From the NCBI GenBank assembly GCA_046541575.1, contig JBKHDA010000002.1:9413-73412 (forward strand): a stretch of 64,000 bases of DNA, written 5' to 3'. The stretch is from Halanaerobium sp046541575. GTDB lineage: Bacteria > Bacillota > Halanaerobiia > Halanaerobiales > Halanaerobiaceae. The stretch's first letter is position 1; every line of letters starts with the position of its first letter. The notes below the pieces were generated by a model, which was not told the DNA's origin, searched no databases, and saw only the letters and a program-made list of their open reading frames with translations. The position numbers and the translations under genes were made by a program. This document shows, piece after piece, positions 1-7,970 of this stretch.

Positions 1-359
1 TTTTCTTCTTCTTTTTCATTTACTATTTCAACTTGATCTTCATTTTTTGTTTCTTCTTTTTTATTATTATTTTTATTTTCTTTAAATTTTTTAACTTCTT
101 CTGGTGTCAGTAAAATCAAGGTCCACTTATTTCCAGTTAAATCTTCAAGTATTTCCTCAATTAGATCAGTATACTGACTTTCTATCCATTCCTGGATAAA
201 ATTATTTGGAACCTGCAGCACAAGCTGATTTTCTTCAGTTGTCATTACAGCCTTTGTTTCTGAAAACCAGGTGTTAAAACTGGGATTTGTAATTTTTTCT
301 TTGATATTTTCTAAAGTTTTCTTCCAGATGTGATCTAATTCTTTTTGCGAGAAAGACAT
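1..359 (-). CDS. dnaA: Chromosomal replication initiator DnaA, N-terminal part (truncated by window edge)
   Basis: DnaA binds 9-bp boxes at oriC, melts the origin and recruits the replicative helicase. Only the first 119 codons are in the window, running leftwards out of it. The ATG at 357-359 is preceded by AGGAGGTA at 364-371. The visible part reads as domain I (about residues 1-85, including the family-typical SFNTWFSETKAV stretch) followed by the start of an Asn/Lys/Glu-rich linker (domain II). The AAA+ and box-binding domains lie outside. The gene is divergent from rnpA across the box-rich region, as in Bacillus. Identification rests on domain I plus this context. Confidence 0.9.
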   Translation of the reverse strand, partial: MSFSQKELDHIWKKTLENIKEKITNPSFNTWFSETKAVMTTEENQLVLQVPNNFIQEWIESQYTDLIEEILEDLTGNKWTLILLTPEEVKKFKENKNNNKKEETKNEDQVEIVNEKEEE

Positions 360-906
360 AAAATACCTCCTGTAATTCTAAAAAAATTGCACTTAAGTTA
401 AAGTTATCCCCAATTGATGGGGATAATTAAGGCTTTATCCACAAAAATGTGGAAAAGTTATAGTGTTATCCACAGGCAGCTCAAAAGATTAATTACTATT
501 AAACTAGTAAATTCTCTTTTTTATGTTAAAAATTAAATAATAATTTGTTAATAAAAAGATAAAAGATATCCACAAAGAATGATTGTTATTAACAGTTTGT
601 GGATAAAATATTAAGATATTGTGGATAACTTGACGTATTTTGTTGATTTTTGTAGTTTTGTTGATTATTTTATAAACAAGTTGTTAATATTATATTAACT
701 ATCAGCTCGGTTCACAATAAATCTAAATTATAAATAACCATATTAATAATAACAGATTATCAACAAATTATCAACAGGGACTGAAAAGATTTATCTTGTG
801 GATAAGATTAAATCTTCTTGACTCTACTATCTAAATAGCATATAATTTTAAATGTATGAATAAAAAATTGTCTTAGTTGTGGATTATTTTAGCTGGAGGT
901 TATTTG
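360..906. other. oriC: Chromosomal replication origin (oriC) with DnaA-box cluster
   Basis: This AT-rich stretch lies between divergent dnaA and rnpA. Perfect TTATCCACA boxes occur at 435-443 and 466-474. Reverse-orientation TGTGGATAA occurs at 598-606, 620-628 and 797-805. One-mismatch boxes are at 566-574 and 878-886. Two TTATCAACA copies, 11 bp apart, are at 757-765 and 768-776. An imperfect inverted repeat (TTATCCCCA / TGGGGATAA, 404-426) lies 45 bp upstream of dnaA. No open reading frame is visible in it; rpmH, usually found here, is missing. Origin function is inferred from box density and gene context. Confidence 0.85.
818..846 (+). promoter_or_regulatory. Promoter of the rnpA-yidD-yidC-jag operon
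   Basis: TTGACT (818-823) and TATAAT (841-846) are separated by 17 bp, close to the sigma-A consensus. A near-match DnaA box (878-886) lies between this promoter and the rnpA ribosome binding site, so DnaA might influence transcription (inference). Confidence 0.7.
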
Positions 907-1236
907 GTGGAAAGTCTAAAAAAGAATAAAGAATTCAAAAAAGTATATGATAATGGAAGATCATATGCTACACGCAATCTGGTAATTTACTGTCTTAATT
1001 ATGAAAAAGGCAAAAAGAACCGCTACGGTTTATCAGTCAGTAAAAAAATTGGAAATGCTGTTGTTAGAAATAAGTTAAAAAGAAGATTGAGAGAAATTAT
1101 TAGAAATTTTGAAAATGAGAAAGATTTTAAAGGATATGATATAATATTTATTGCCCGTAAACCAGTTGTTAAACTTGATTATCAGTCTTTAAAAAAAGAC
1201 GTAGAAAAGCTGTATAAAAAAATGAATATAATTTAA
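907..1236 (+). CDS. rnpA: Ribonuclease P protein component
   Basis: This is the protein subunit of RNase P, which helps the catalytic RNA trim tRNA 5' leaders. The 109-residue product has the family core KNRYGLSVSKKIGNAVVRN followed by KLKRRLREIIRN, the basic RNR-type RNA-binding helix. I place the start at GTG 907, six bases after GGAGGT (895-900). The in-frame ATG at 877 lacks a ribosome binding site and would overlap the last DnaA box. It is the first gene of the rnpA-yidD-yidC-jag group; the usual upstream partner rpmH is absent. Confidence 0.93.
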   Translation: MESLKKNKEFKKVYDNGRSYATRNLVIYCLNYEKGKKNRYGLSVSKKIGNAVVRNKLKRRLREIIRNFENEKDFKGYDIIFIARKPVVKLDYQSLKKDVEKLYKKMNII

Positions 1237-1252
1237 ATTACATATGGAATAA

Positions 1253-1308
1253 GTGTAAAAAATAAATTTTTATTTATTTGCTTTTACATAATTATTTAAA
1301 TAATTATG
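1253..1308. repeat. Two palindromes between rnpA and yidD
   Basis: A hairpin formed by TGTAAAA and TTTTACA with inner AAATAAA/TTTATTT arms (about 1254-1287) is followed by a perfect 22-bp AT-only palindrome at 1287-1308 centred on ATTTAAAT. Neither is GC-rich enough to be a typical terminator. They could be an RNA processing site inside the operon or a protein site; this is not known. Confidence 0.5.
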
Positions 1309-1333
1309 AAACTGGTTAAATAAGGTGATAAAA

Positions 1334-1543
1334 ATGAAAAAAATATTTTTGTTTTTAATTAAAATCTATCAGAAGATTATTTCACCCTGGACTCCTAAAA
1401 GCTGTCGTTTTCGCCCTACCTGTTCTGAATATACAAGACAGGCAGTTGAAAAATATGGGGCTTTTAAAGGCGGCTGGTTGGGATTAAGGCGAATTTTGCG
1501 CTGTCATCCTTTTAATTCAGGTGGTTATGATCCGGTAGAATAG
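1334..1543 (+). CDS. yidD: Membrane protein insertion efficiency factor YidD
   Basis: This small membrane-associated protein assists YidC-dependent membrane insertion. The 69-residue product has the family signature: an N-terminal hydrophobic/amphipathic helix (KKIFLFLIKIYQKIISPW), then CRFRPTCSEYTRQAVEKYG, then RILRCHPFNSGGYDPV. The conserved cysteines of this family are present. I choose ATG 1334, because AAGGTGAT (1323-1329) then serves as ribosome binding site; the in-frame GTG at 1325 lies inside that site. It sits between rnpA and yidC, its usual place, and was probably cotranscribed with them. Confidence 0.93.
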   Translation: MKKIFLFLIKIYQKIISPWTPKSCRFRPTCSEYTRQAVEKYGAFKGGWLGLRRILRCHPFNSGGYDPVE

Positions 1544-1557
1544 GAGGAATTTATTAA

Positions 1558-2205
1558 ATGTTTGATTGGTTAATTAATGGAATGGCATATGCTCTAGATT
1601 TTATTTACAATATTGTTGGTAATTATGGTGTTGCAATTATAATTTTCACACTGCTGATTAAAATAGCACTTTATCCTTTAACAGCTAAACAGACGCGATC
1701 GATGAGAGAAATGCAGGAAATACAGCCTGAAATGAAGAAAATCCAGGAAGAATATAAAGATGACAAAGAAAAGCAGCAGGAAGAAATGATGAAGCTCTAT
1801 CAGGAACATGGAGTTAATCCAGCTGCAGGTTGTCTGCCGATGATAGTTCAGATGGCTATTTTGATACCTTTATATAGAACAATTTTTGCTCTGGGTGGAG
1901 AAATGGCAAATGAGGCTTTTTTATGGATTGGAACTATAACAGATGGTTCACTTGCTGATCCAGATATTGCAATTGTGCTTTTAAATGCACTTGTTATGTT
2001 TGGACAGACTTATATGACTCAGAAAATTTCTGGTGGAGAAGGAAAGAGCAATAAAATGATGTATATGATGCCTTTATTTATAATATTTATCGGCTTTAGA
2101 CTTCCTTCTGGAGTTCTATTATACTGGTTTACATCAACCCTATTTACTGTAGCACAGCAGTATTTCCTATCTAAGGAACCAAGCAGAATTAAGGGGGATG
2201 CATAA
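1558..2205 (+). CDS. yidC: Membrane protein insertase YidC/Oxa1 family
   Basis: This protein inserts and folds membrane proteins, alone or with SecYEG. The 215-residue product lacks the large periplasmic domain of proteobacterial YidC, as usual in Firmicutes. Visible parts: first core TM at about residues 20-45 (YGVAIIIFTLLIKIALYPL), a charged cytoplasmic coiled hairpin (about 46-85), HGVNPAAGCLPMIVQM, then further TMs to about 205. The charged groove residue in the first core TM, Arg in Bacillus SpoIIIJ, appears to be Lys here (LLIK). No lipoprotein Cys is seen near the N-terminus, unlike SpoIIIJ. RBS AGGAGGAA precedes ATG 1558. Confidence 0.93.
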   Translation: MFDWLINGMAYALDFIYNIVGNYGVAIIIFTLLIKIALYPLTAKQTRSMREMQEIQPEMKKIQEEYKDDKEKQQEEMMKLYQEHGVNPAAGCLPMIVQMAILIPLYRTIFALGGEMANEAFLWIGTITDGSLADPDIAIVLLNALVMFGQTYMTQKISGGEGKSNKMMYMMPLFIIFIGFRLPSGVLLYWFTSTLFTVAQQYFLSKEPSRIKGDA

Positions 2206-2210
2206 TAAAA

Positions 2211-2846
2211 ATGAAGAGCATAAAAGTAGAGGCTAAAAATGTAGATAAAGCAGTAGAAAAGGCTCTGGCTGAACTTGATATTGCAAGAAAAGATGCAGAA
2301 ATTAAAATTATAGATGAGGGAAGCCGAGGTTTGCTGGGCTTAATTGGAGCTAAAGATGCTGTTGTAGAGGTAAAAGAAGTTTTTGATCCTGTCAAAAAAG
2401 GAAAAGAATTTTTAGAGACATTATTAACTAAAGCTGATATTAATGTTGGTGTAGAAGTTCTAGAAGAAAAAAGTGATGAAGAACAGGTAGTTTACAATCT
2501 AACAGGAGAAAAAGAACTTGGTTTAGTTATTGGTCATCGAGGAGAAACTCTTGATGCAATGCAGTATTTAACTTCGATTTATATTAATAAAGAGCTGGAA
2601 GAATATTTTAGAGTTCTACTTGATGCTGAAGGTTATCGTGATCGACGCCAGGAAACTTTAGAAAGGTTGGCCGAAAGACTGGCCTCTAAAGCGGAAAGAA
2701 AACAGCGAAAAGTTGTTTTAGAACCAATGCCGCCACATGAAAGAAGAATTATTCATATTAAACTCAAAGAAAATAAAAATGTTAAATCATACAGTGAGGG
2801 GAAAGAGCCCTACCGTAAAGTTATGATAGAACCATTAGATAACTAA
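2211..2846 (+). CDS. khpB: RNA-binding protein KhpB/Jag (Jag-N, KH, R3H)
   Basis: KhpB (Jag, EloR) is an RNA-binding protein linked to cell elongation and division in Firmicutes and is nearly always encoded next to yidC. Domains in the 211 residues: Jag-N at about 1-50 (KSIKVEAKNVDKAVEKALAE, then GLLGLIGAKDA); a type-II KH domain at about 75-150 with the loop LGLVIGHRGETLDAMQ; an R3H domain at about 150-211 with PPHERRIIH. The ATG lies 5 bp after the yidC stop; its AAGGGGG ribosome binding site is inside the end of yidC. An intrinsic terminator follows at 2938. Confidence 0.92.
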   Translation: MKSIKVEAKNVDKAVEKALAELDIARKDAEIKIIDEGSRGLLGLIGAKDAVVEVKEVFDPVKKGKEFLETLLTKADINVGVEVLEEKSDEEQVVYNLTGEKELGLVIGHRGETLDAMQYLTSIYINKELEEYFRVLLDAEGYRDRRQETLERLAERLASKAERKQRKVVLEPMPPHERRIIHIKLKENKNVKSYSEGKEPYRKVMIEPLDN

Positions 2847-2937
2847 TATAATTATCTAATATAAATAAAGCAGCTGTATTTGCTATTTACAGCGACTAAT
2901 AAATAGAAAATAAAAGAAGCAGATGGCTTTTATCATT

Positions 2938-2972
2938 AACCCAGCAGGAATTTTCTCTGCTGGGTTATCTTT
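2938..2972 (+). terminator. Intrinsic terminator after khpB/jag
   Basis: AACCCAGCAG (2938-2947) pairs perfectly with CTGCTGGGTT (2957-2966), followed by ATCTTTT. It ends just before the mnmE ribosome binding site AGGAGGTG. It probably separates the rnpA-jag and mnmE-rsmG units, with some read-through possible. Confidence 0.8.
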
Positions 2973-2989
2973 TAGGAGGTGTTAAGAAA

Positions 2990-4384
2990 GTGGATATTTT
3001 AAGAGAAGATACTATTGCAGCGATTGCAACTCCATTTGGCACAGGTGGGACCGGAAAAATTAGAATCAGCGGACCTCAGGCCTATCAAATTGGAAATAAA
3101 ATTTTTAAATCAATAAAAGAAGGAAAAAATCTGTCTGAGCAGGAAACCTACACAGCTCATTACGGCCACATCAAAGATCCGGAAAGTGGAAAAATAATTG
3201 ATGAAGTTGTAGCAATCATGATGAGAGCTCCTCATTCTTTTACAGGTGAAAATGTTTTAGAGTTTGACTGCCATGGTGGAATGACTCCCCTGAGAGCGGT
3301 GCTTGATTTAGCATTAAAATATGGAGCCAGGCTGGCTGAGCCGGGAGAGTTTTCTCAGAGAGCCTTTTTAAATGGAAGAATTGATCTGGCTCAGGCAGAA
3401 GCAATTATTGAAATAATAAATTCTAAAACAGAAAAAAGCCTGGACCTTGCTGTTGATCAGCTAAATGGTAAGCTTTCACAGAAAGTTGACCAAATTAAAG
3501 AAGAGGCAGTTGAAATTCTAGCTCATCTGGAAGCAGCAATTGATTATCCTGAAGATGAAATTGAAGGTTTTTCTCCAGCAAAATTGGGAGATAAATTTAA
3601 TTATATAAAAGAGGAAATAGAAAAACTATTAAAGAGCAGCAAACAGGGAAAAATATATAAAGAAGGTTTAAAAACCGTTATTGTAGGCAAACCCAATGTA
3701 GGAAAATCAAGTTTGTTGAATTATTTTTTAGAAGAAAAGAGGGCGATTGTGACTGATATTCCGGGAACAACTCGAGATGTGATTGAAGAATATGTAAATC
3801 TAAAAGGAATCCCCTTGAAAATAATTGATACAGCTGGAATTAGAGAAACCAAAGACGCTGTAGAAAAAATTGGAGTTGAGAGAACCAGAAAATCAGCAGA
3901 AAAATCAGATCTGGTGCTTTTTATGCTTGATATTAGTCAGGGAATAACGGCTGAAGATAGAGAAATTTATAAACTTATTAAAGATAAACCGGTAATCATA
4001 ATTGTTAACAAAACAGATCTATCTTCAAAGATAGATAAAGAAAAAATTGAGAAAGAATTTTCTGAGCACAGTGTACTCTGGATATCACTTTTAGAAGAAG
4101 AGGGACTAAATGAGTTAAAAGAAGATATTCTGGATGAAATACTTGATGAAGAAATTGATACAGATGTCGAGGCAGTAGTAACTCAGAGCAGACATCATGA
4201 TGCTCTGGTTAAGGCTGAAGAAGCAATTGAGAGGGTAATTGTTTCACATGAAACAAATATGCCCTATGATTTTTTGACTATAGATTTAAAGGACTGTCTT
4301 GATGGACTCGGGAAAATAACAGGAGAAACTGTTGCTGATGATATTTTAGATAGAATATTTAATGATTTTTGTCTGGGAAAATAA
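2990..4384 (+). CDS. mnmE: tRNA modification GTPase MnmE (TrmE)
   Basis: With MnmG it forms the complex that adds carboxymethylaminomethyl-type groups to wobble U34 of certain tRNAs. The 464-residue product is full length: N-terminal formyl-THF-binding domain (about 1-120, DTIAAIATPFGTGG at the start), helical domain, and an inserted G domain from about residue 225 with GKPNVGKS (G1), DTAG (G3) and NKTD (G4). The C-terminal FNDFCLGK corresponds to the catalytic CxGK motif. Start GTG 2990 follows AGGAGGTG. A parS-like site lies inside its 3' part (4240-4255). mnmG follows 20 bp downstream. Confidence 0.96.
   Translation: MDILREDTIAAIATPFGTGGTGKIRISGPQAYQIGNKIFKSIKEGKNLSEQETYTAHYGHIKDPESGKIIDEVVAIMMRAPHSFTGENVLEFDCHGGMTPLRAVLDLALKYGARLAEPGEFSQRAFLNGRIDLAQAEAIIEIINSKTEKSLDLAVDQLNGKLSQKVDQIKEEAVEILAHLEAAIDYPEDEIEGFSPAKLGDKFNYIKEEIEKLLKSSKQGKIYKEGLKTVIVGKPNVGKSSLLNYFLEEKRAIVTDIPGTTRDVIEEYVNLKGIPLKIIDTAGIRETKDAVEKIGVERTRKSAEKSDLVLFMLDISQGITAEDREIYKLIKDKPVIIIVNKTDLSSKIDKEKIEKEFSEHSVLWISLLEEEGLNELKEDILDEILDEEIDTDVEAVVTQSRHHDALVKAEEAIERVIVSHETNMPYDFLTIDLKDCLDGLGKITGETVADDILDRIFNDFCLGK
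4240..4255. promoter_or_regulatory. Candidate parS site inside mnmE (one central mismatch)
   Basis: TGTTTCACATGAAACA matches the ParB-binding consensus TGTTTCACGTGAAACA at 15 of 16 positions; the central G is A, so the outer arms remain a perfect palindrome around CACATG. It is 5.3 kb from the better site at 9574. Real ParB binding is uncertain because the central CG step is normally important. Confidence 0.45.
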
Positions 4385-4404
4385 TAATAAAAGGGAGAGA
4401 TATA

Positions 4405-6315
4405 ATGGATTTTCATAAATATCCAAAAGAGTACGACGTAATAGTAATTGGAGCCGGTCATGCAGGTTGTGAAGCATCTCTGGCACCTGCAAGAATGGGC
4501 TTGAAGACACTGACTTTAACAGTTAGTTTAGATCATGTAGCATTTATGCCCTGCAATCCTTCACTTGGTGGTCCGGGAAAATCTCATATAGTGAGAGAGA
4601 TTGATGCACTTGGAGGAGAAATGGCCAGAAATATGGATGAAACCATGATTCAGATCAGAATGTTGAATACAAGCAAAGGACCTGCAGTTCACGGTCTGCG
4701 GGGACAATCAGATAAAGATGAATACCATAAAAGAATGAAGCAGGTTTTAGAACAGGAAGATAATATTGATTTAAAACAGCAGATAGCAGAAGATATAATT
4801 GTTGAAGATGGCGAAGTTAAGGGGGTTGTAACTAAAACTGGAGTCTTTTTTCCCGGAAAAAAAATTATTCTAACAACAGGTACCTTTTTAAAAGGAAGAA
4901 TAATTATTGGAGAAGCAAAATTTAATGCCGGTCCCAATCAGCAGTATCCGGCAAATAAACTTTCGGGCAGCTTAAAAGAGCTGGGTATTAATTTAAGAAG
5001 ATTTAAAACTGGAACTCCACCTCGAGTCAGTAAAAAATCAATGGATTTTTCTAAAATGGAGCCCCAGCCGGGAGAAGAAGGTTTAAGTTTTTCTTTTGAG
5101 TCTGAACCTTTAACAGGAGAACAGGCAATGTGTTATTTAACCTATACTTCTGAAGAAACTCATAAAATTATCAATGATAATAAGATGAGAACTCCCCTGT
5201 TTAGTGGTGTAATTGATGGAGTCGGACCCCGCTACTGTCCTTCTATAGAAGATAAAGTGGTTCGTTTTCCTGATAAGGGGAGACATCAGCTTTTTATAGA
5301 ACCTGAGGGATTAGGAACAGATGAATATTATGTTTCCGGTCTTTCTACCAGCTTGCCCTATGATGTGCAGATTGAAATGGCAAGAACTGTACCCGGTTTA
5401 GAAGACGTAGAAATTATGAGGCCAGGATATGCAATTGAATATGACTGTGTGGATCCGGAAGAATTAAAGCTTGATTTAGAATTAAAGAAAATTAATGGTT
5501 TATACACAGCAGGACAGATTAACGGCAGCTCAGGTTATGAAGAAGCAGCCGGTCAGGGTTTAATTGCCGGCATTAATGCCGCTTTGAGTCTGCAGGATAA
5601 AGAGCCTGTAATTTTAAAACGATCACAAGCTTATATAGGAGTTTTGATTGATGATTTAGTAACCAAGGGTACACCCGAACCTTATAGAATTATGACCTCC
5701 AGAGCAGAATACAGGCTGCTTTTACGCCAGGATAATGCAGATCAGCGCTTAACTCCGCTCGGCAGAGAAATTGGACTGGTTAGTGATCAGAGATATAAAC
5801 ATTATCAGGAAAAGATGGAAGGGGTTAAAAAAGCTCTTAATTATCTAAGGGCAGATGAAAATCAGGTTAATCCAACCAAAGAAGTAAGAGCCAGATTGGA
5901 AGAACTGGAAAGTGGTAATTTAAGCAAACCTGTTAGTTTAGAGAAATTGCTGCGTCGTCCAGAAATTTCTTATCAAGATCTTGAATTTTTTGCTGAAAAT
6001 CTGCCGCAGGTTAAAAAAGATGTACAGGAGCAGATAGAAATTCAGGTTAAGTATAAAGGCTATATAGAGCGTCAGGAAGCTCAGGTAGAGCAGTTTAGAA
6101 AAATGGAAGAGAAAAAAATACCGGAAGAATTAGATTACAATCAGCTGGATAATCTGCGCCTGGAAGCAAGGGAAAAACTAAATAAAATAAGACCTCTTTC
6201 TATAGGTCAGGCCTCTAGAATTTCCGGAGTTTCGCCTGCTGATATTTCTGCTTTAATGATTTATTTAGAGCAGTATAATAGAAAGAAGAAGGATGATCAG
6301 GATGAAAATCAATAA
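4405..6315 (+). CDS. mnmG: tRNA uridine 5-carboxymethylaminomethyl modification enzyme MnmG (GidA)
   Basis: This FAD-dependent partner of MnmE uses methylene-THF and glycine or ammonium to modify wobble uridine. The product is about 636 residues, the normal length. The N-terminus YDVIVIGAGHAGCEA is the FAD-binding Rossmann motif; GPRYCPSIEDKVVRF and the late SGYEEAAGQGL stretch are MnmG-typical. I place the start at ATG 4405 after AAAGGGAG rather than an upstream in-frame codon that would run into the end of mnmE. The 3' end overlaps rsmG by about 14 bp, implying coupled translation. Confidence 0.96.
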   Translation: MDFHKYPKEYDVIVIGAGHAGCEASLAPARMGLKTLTLTVSLDHVAFMPCNPSLGGPGKSHIVREIDALGGEMARNMDETMIQIRMLNTSKGPAVHGLRGQSDKDEYHKRMKQVLEQEDNIDLKQQIAEDIIVEDGEVKGVVTKTGVFFPGKKIILTTGTFLKGRIIIGEAKFNAGPNQQYPANKLSGSLKELGINLRRFKTGTPPRVSKKSMDFSKMEPQPGEEGLSFSFESEPLTGEQAMCYLTYTSEETHKIINDNKMRTPLFSGVIDGVGPRYCPSIEDKVVRFPDKGRHQLFIEPEGLGTDEYYVSGLSTSLPYDVQIEMARTVPGLEDVEIMRPGYAIEYDCVDPEELKLDLELKKINGLYTAGQINGSSGYEEAAGQGLIAGINAALSLQDKEPVILKRSQAYIGVLIDDLVTKGTPEPYRIMTSRAEYRLLLRQDNADQRLTPLGREIGLVSDQRYKHYQEKMEGVKKALNYLRADENQVNPTKEVRARLEELESGNLSKPVSLEKLLRRPEISYQDLEFFAENLPQVKKDVQEQIEIQVKYKGYIERQEAQVEQFRKMEEKKIPEELDYNQLDNLRLEAREKLNKIRPLSIGQASRISGVSPADISALMIYLEQYNRKKKDDQDENQ

Positions 6316-7033
6316 AAATGAGTTTATAGAAAAATTAAAAGGCGGAATTGAAGCCTTAGATATTTCCTGCAGCAGAGAACAGCTTGAGCAGCTGTGGGAA
6401 TATTATCTTTTCTTTATTGAAGAAAATAAAAAATATAATTTGAGCACTATTACTGAGCCGGAAGAGGTGATAAAAAAACATTTTCTGGATTCTCTGGTGA
6501 TTTTAAAACAGCTTGATTTTAAGGGCAGAAAAAGGTGGCTTGATATTGGTACAGGTGCTGGTTTTCCGGGTATGGTTTTAAAATTATTTTTACCGGGAGA
6601 CAGTTTTTATTTACTGGATTCTTCAGCTAAAAAAGTAAATTTTTTAAATCAATTAATTTATAAATTGAATCTTAAGGGTATTGATGCTACTCACGGCAGA
6701 GCTGAAGATTTAGCTCAGATTGAAGAATGGCGGGCTTCTTTTGATTATGTCTGTTCGCGAGCAGTAGCTTCTCTAAATATTTTATTAGAATACGCAGTAC
6801 CCTTTTTAAAAATTGGTGGTTTTGCTTACTTTTATAAGGGACCGGAATATAAGGCTGAAATTGAGGCAAGTCAGAATTCTTTAGAGATATTAGGAGCAGA
6901 AATCAAGGATCTAATAAAACTTGATGTACCCGGTCTGGAAGCTGAGCGTTATTTAATTATTGTTGAAAAAAAAGCTGAAACTCCAGAAAAATATCCGAGG
7001 CGGGCTGGAATACCAAAAAAACGCCCTCTTTAG
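6302..7033 (+). CDS. rsmG: 16S rRNA (guanine-N7) methyltransferase RsmG (GidB)
   Basis: RsmG methylates N7 of G527 in 16S rRNA using SAM. The 243-residue product carries the SAM-binding motif WLDIGTGAGFPGMVLKL at about residues 78-95 and VCSRAVASL in the second half, both typical of the family. Start ATG 6302 is chosen because the AAGGATG stretch then lies at a usable spacing; ATG 6293 sits immediately after the purine run. The C-terminal PRRAGIPKKRPL is the usual end of the family. A Noc-site palindrome begins on the base after the stop codon. Confidence 0.93.
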   Translation: MKINKNEFIEKLKGGIEALDISCSREQLEQLWEYYLFFIEENKKYNLSTITEPEEVIKKHFLDSLVILKQLDFKGRKRWLDIGTGAGFPGMVLKLFLPGDSFYLLDSSAKKVNFLNQLIYKLNLKGIDATHGRAEDLAQIEEWRASFDYVCSRAVASLNILLEYAVPFLKIGGFAYFYKGPEYKAEIEASQNSLEILGAEIKDLIKLDVPGLEAERYLIIVEKKAETPEKYPRRAGIPKKRPL

Positions 7034-7053
7034 ATTATTTCCCGGGAAATAAT
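7034..7053. promoter_or_regulatory. Noc-binding site (NBS), perfect palindrome upstream of noc
   Basis: ATTATTTCCCGGGAAATAAT is a perfect 20-bp palindrome containing ATTTCCCGGGAAAT, the published Bacillus subtilis Noc-binding consensus. It starts directly after the rsmG stop and lies 96 bp before noc. A second exact 14-bp copy is at 14788. Identification as a Noc site combines the known consensus with the adjacent noc gene. Confidence 0.85.
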
Positions 7054-7148
7054 TTGAGATTAATTAAATTTCAGACTCTGATTTAAATATTAATAAAGGA
7101 TATTTAGCTGCTTTAGAGAAATATATTTTTATGTGGGGGTAATTTTTA

Positions 7149-7949
7149 ATGAAAATTCCTTTCTTTAATCAAGAAAATAAAAATAATGAGGATCAAATTG
7201 TGGAAATAGAAATAGATAAGATTAAAACCAATCCTTTTCAGCCGAGAAAGGAATTTAATCAGGCTGAAATTGAAGAATTAGCTCAATCAATTAAAAACTT
7301 TGGTTTGATTCAGGCTATTACCGTTAGAGAAATTGAAGCTGGCTATGAATTGATTGCTGGAGAGCGGAGACTTAGAGCAGCCAGAGTTTTAAACAAAGAA
7401 GTTATTCCGGCTGTAATTAAGAATTTTAATGATCAGCAGATGGCCGAAATTGCTTTAATTGAGAATTTACAGAGAAAAGATTTGAATTTTTTAGAAGAAG
7501 CACAGGCTTATCAGCGGCTTTTGGATGAATTTAATTTAACTCAAAAGGAACTTGCGGCCCGGGTTTCTAAAAGCCAGTCTACTATTGCCAATAAACTGCG
7601 CCTTTTAAATCTTCCTGATCAAATCAGAGAAAAACTTCTGGCTGCTGATTTAAGTGAAAGACACGGCAGGGCTCTTTTGCAACTTGATTCTGCAGCAGAA
7701 CAGATGGAAGTGATAGATGAAATCACTAAAAAAGAGCTTAATGTTAGGGAAAGTGAAAAATTAATAAAAAAACAGAAGCAGCCAACTGAAAAAAAGAAAA
7801 AAATCAAACATATATCTGAGGATCTGCGCCTTTTTGCCAATTCTTTAGAAAAAAGAATCTCAGAAATTGAGGATTCAGGGATTAATGTTGATTTTGAGCG
7901 CAGTGATGAGCAGGATAGTATAGAATATTATATTAAACTATCTAAATAA
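7149..7949 (+). CDS. noc: Nucleoid occlusion protein Noc (ParB family)
   Basis: Noc is a CTP-dependent DNA-binding clamp that loads at NBS sites, recruits DNA to the membrane and blocks Z-ring assembly over the nucleoid. The 266-residue product starts MKIPFF, resembling the short N-terminal membrane-targeting helix of Bacillus Noc. Next come a ParB N-domain with NPFQPR and the GERRLRA CTP-binding motif (about 75), LIENLQRKDLN, and a helix-turn-helix SKSQSTIANKLRLL (about 139-152). The Gln in SQST and Lys in NKLRLL match Noc rather than ParB, which has Arg (SRS). RBS GGGGGT precedes ATG 7149. It is followed by parA. Confidence 0.9.
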   Translation: MKIPFFNQENKNNEDQIVEIEIDKIKTNPFQPRKEFNQAEIEELAQSIKNFGLIQAITVREIEAGYELIAGERRLRAARVLNKEVIPAVIKNFNDQQMAEIALIENLQRKDLNFLEEAQAYQRLLDEFNLTQKELAARVSKSQSTIANKLRLLNLPDQIREKLLAADLSERHGRALLQLDSAAEQMEVIDEITKKELNVRESEKLIKKQKQPTEKKKKIKHISEDLRLFANSLEKRISEIEDSGINVDFERSDEQDSIEYYIKLSK

Positions 7950-7970
7950 AGTTCACAAAGAGGTGAAATA

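Noticed and set aside
4847..4862. TTTTTTCCCGGAAAAAA stretch in mnmG resembling a Noc site
   Set aside because: It lacks the central CCCGGG of the consensus, so it is probably coincidental.
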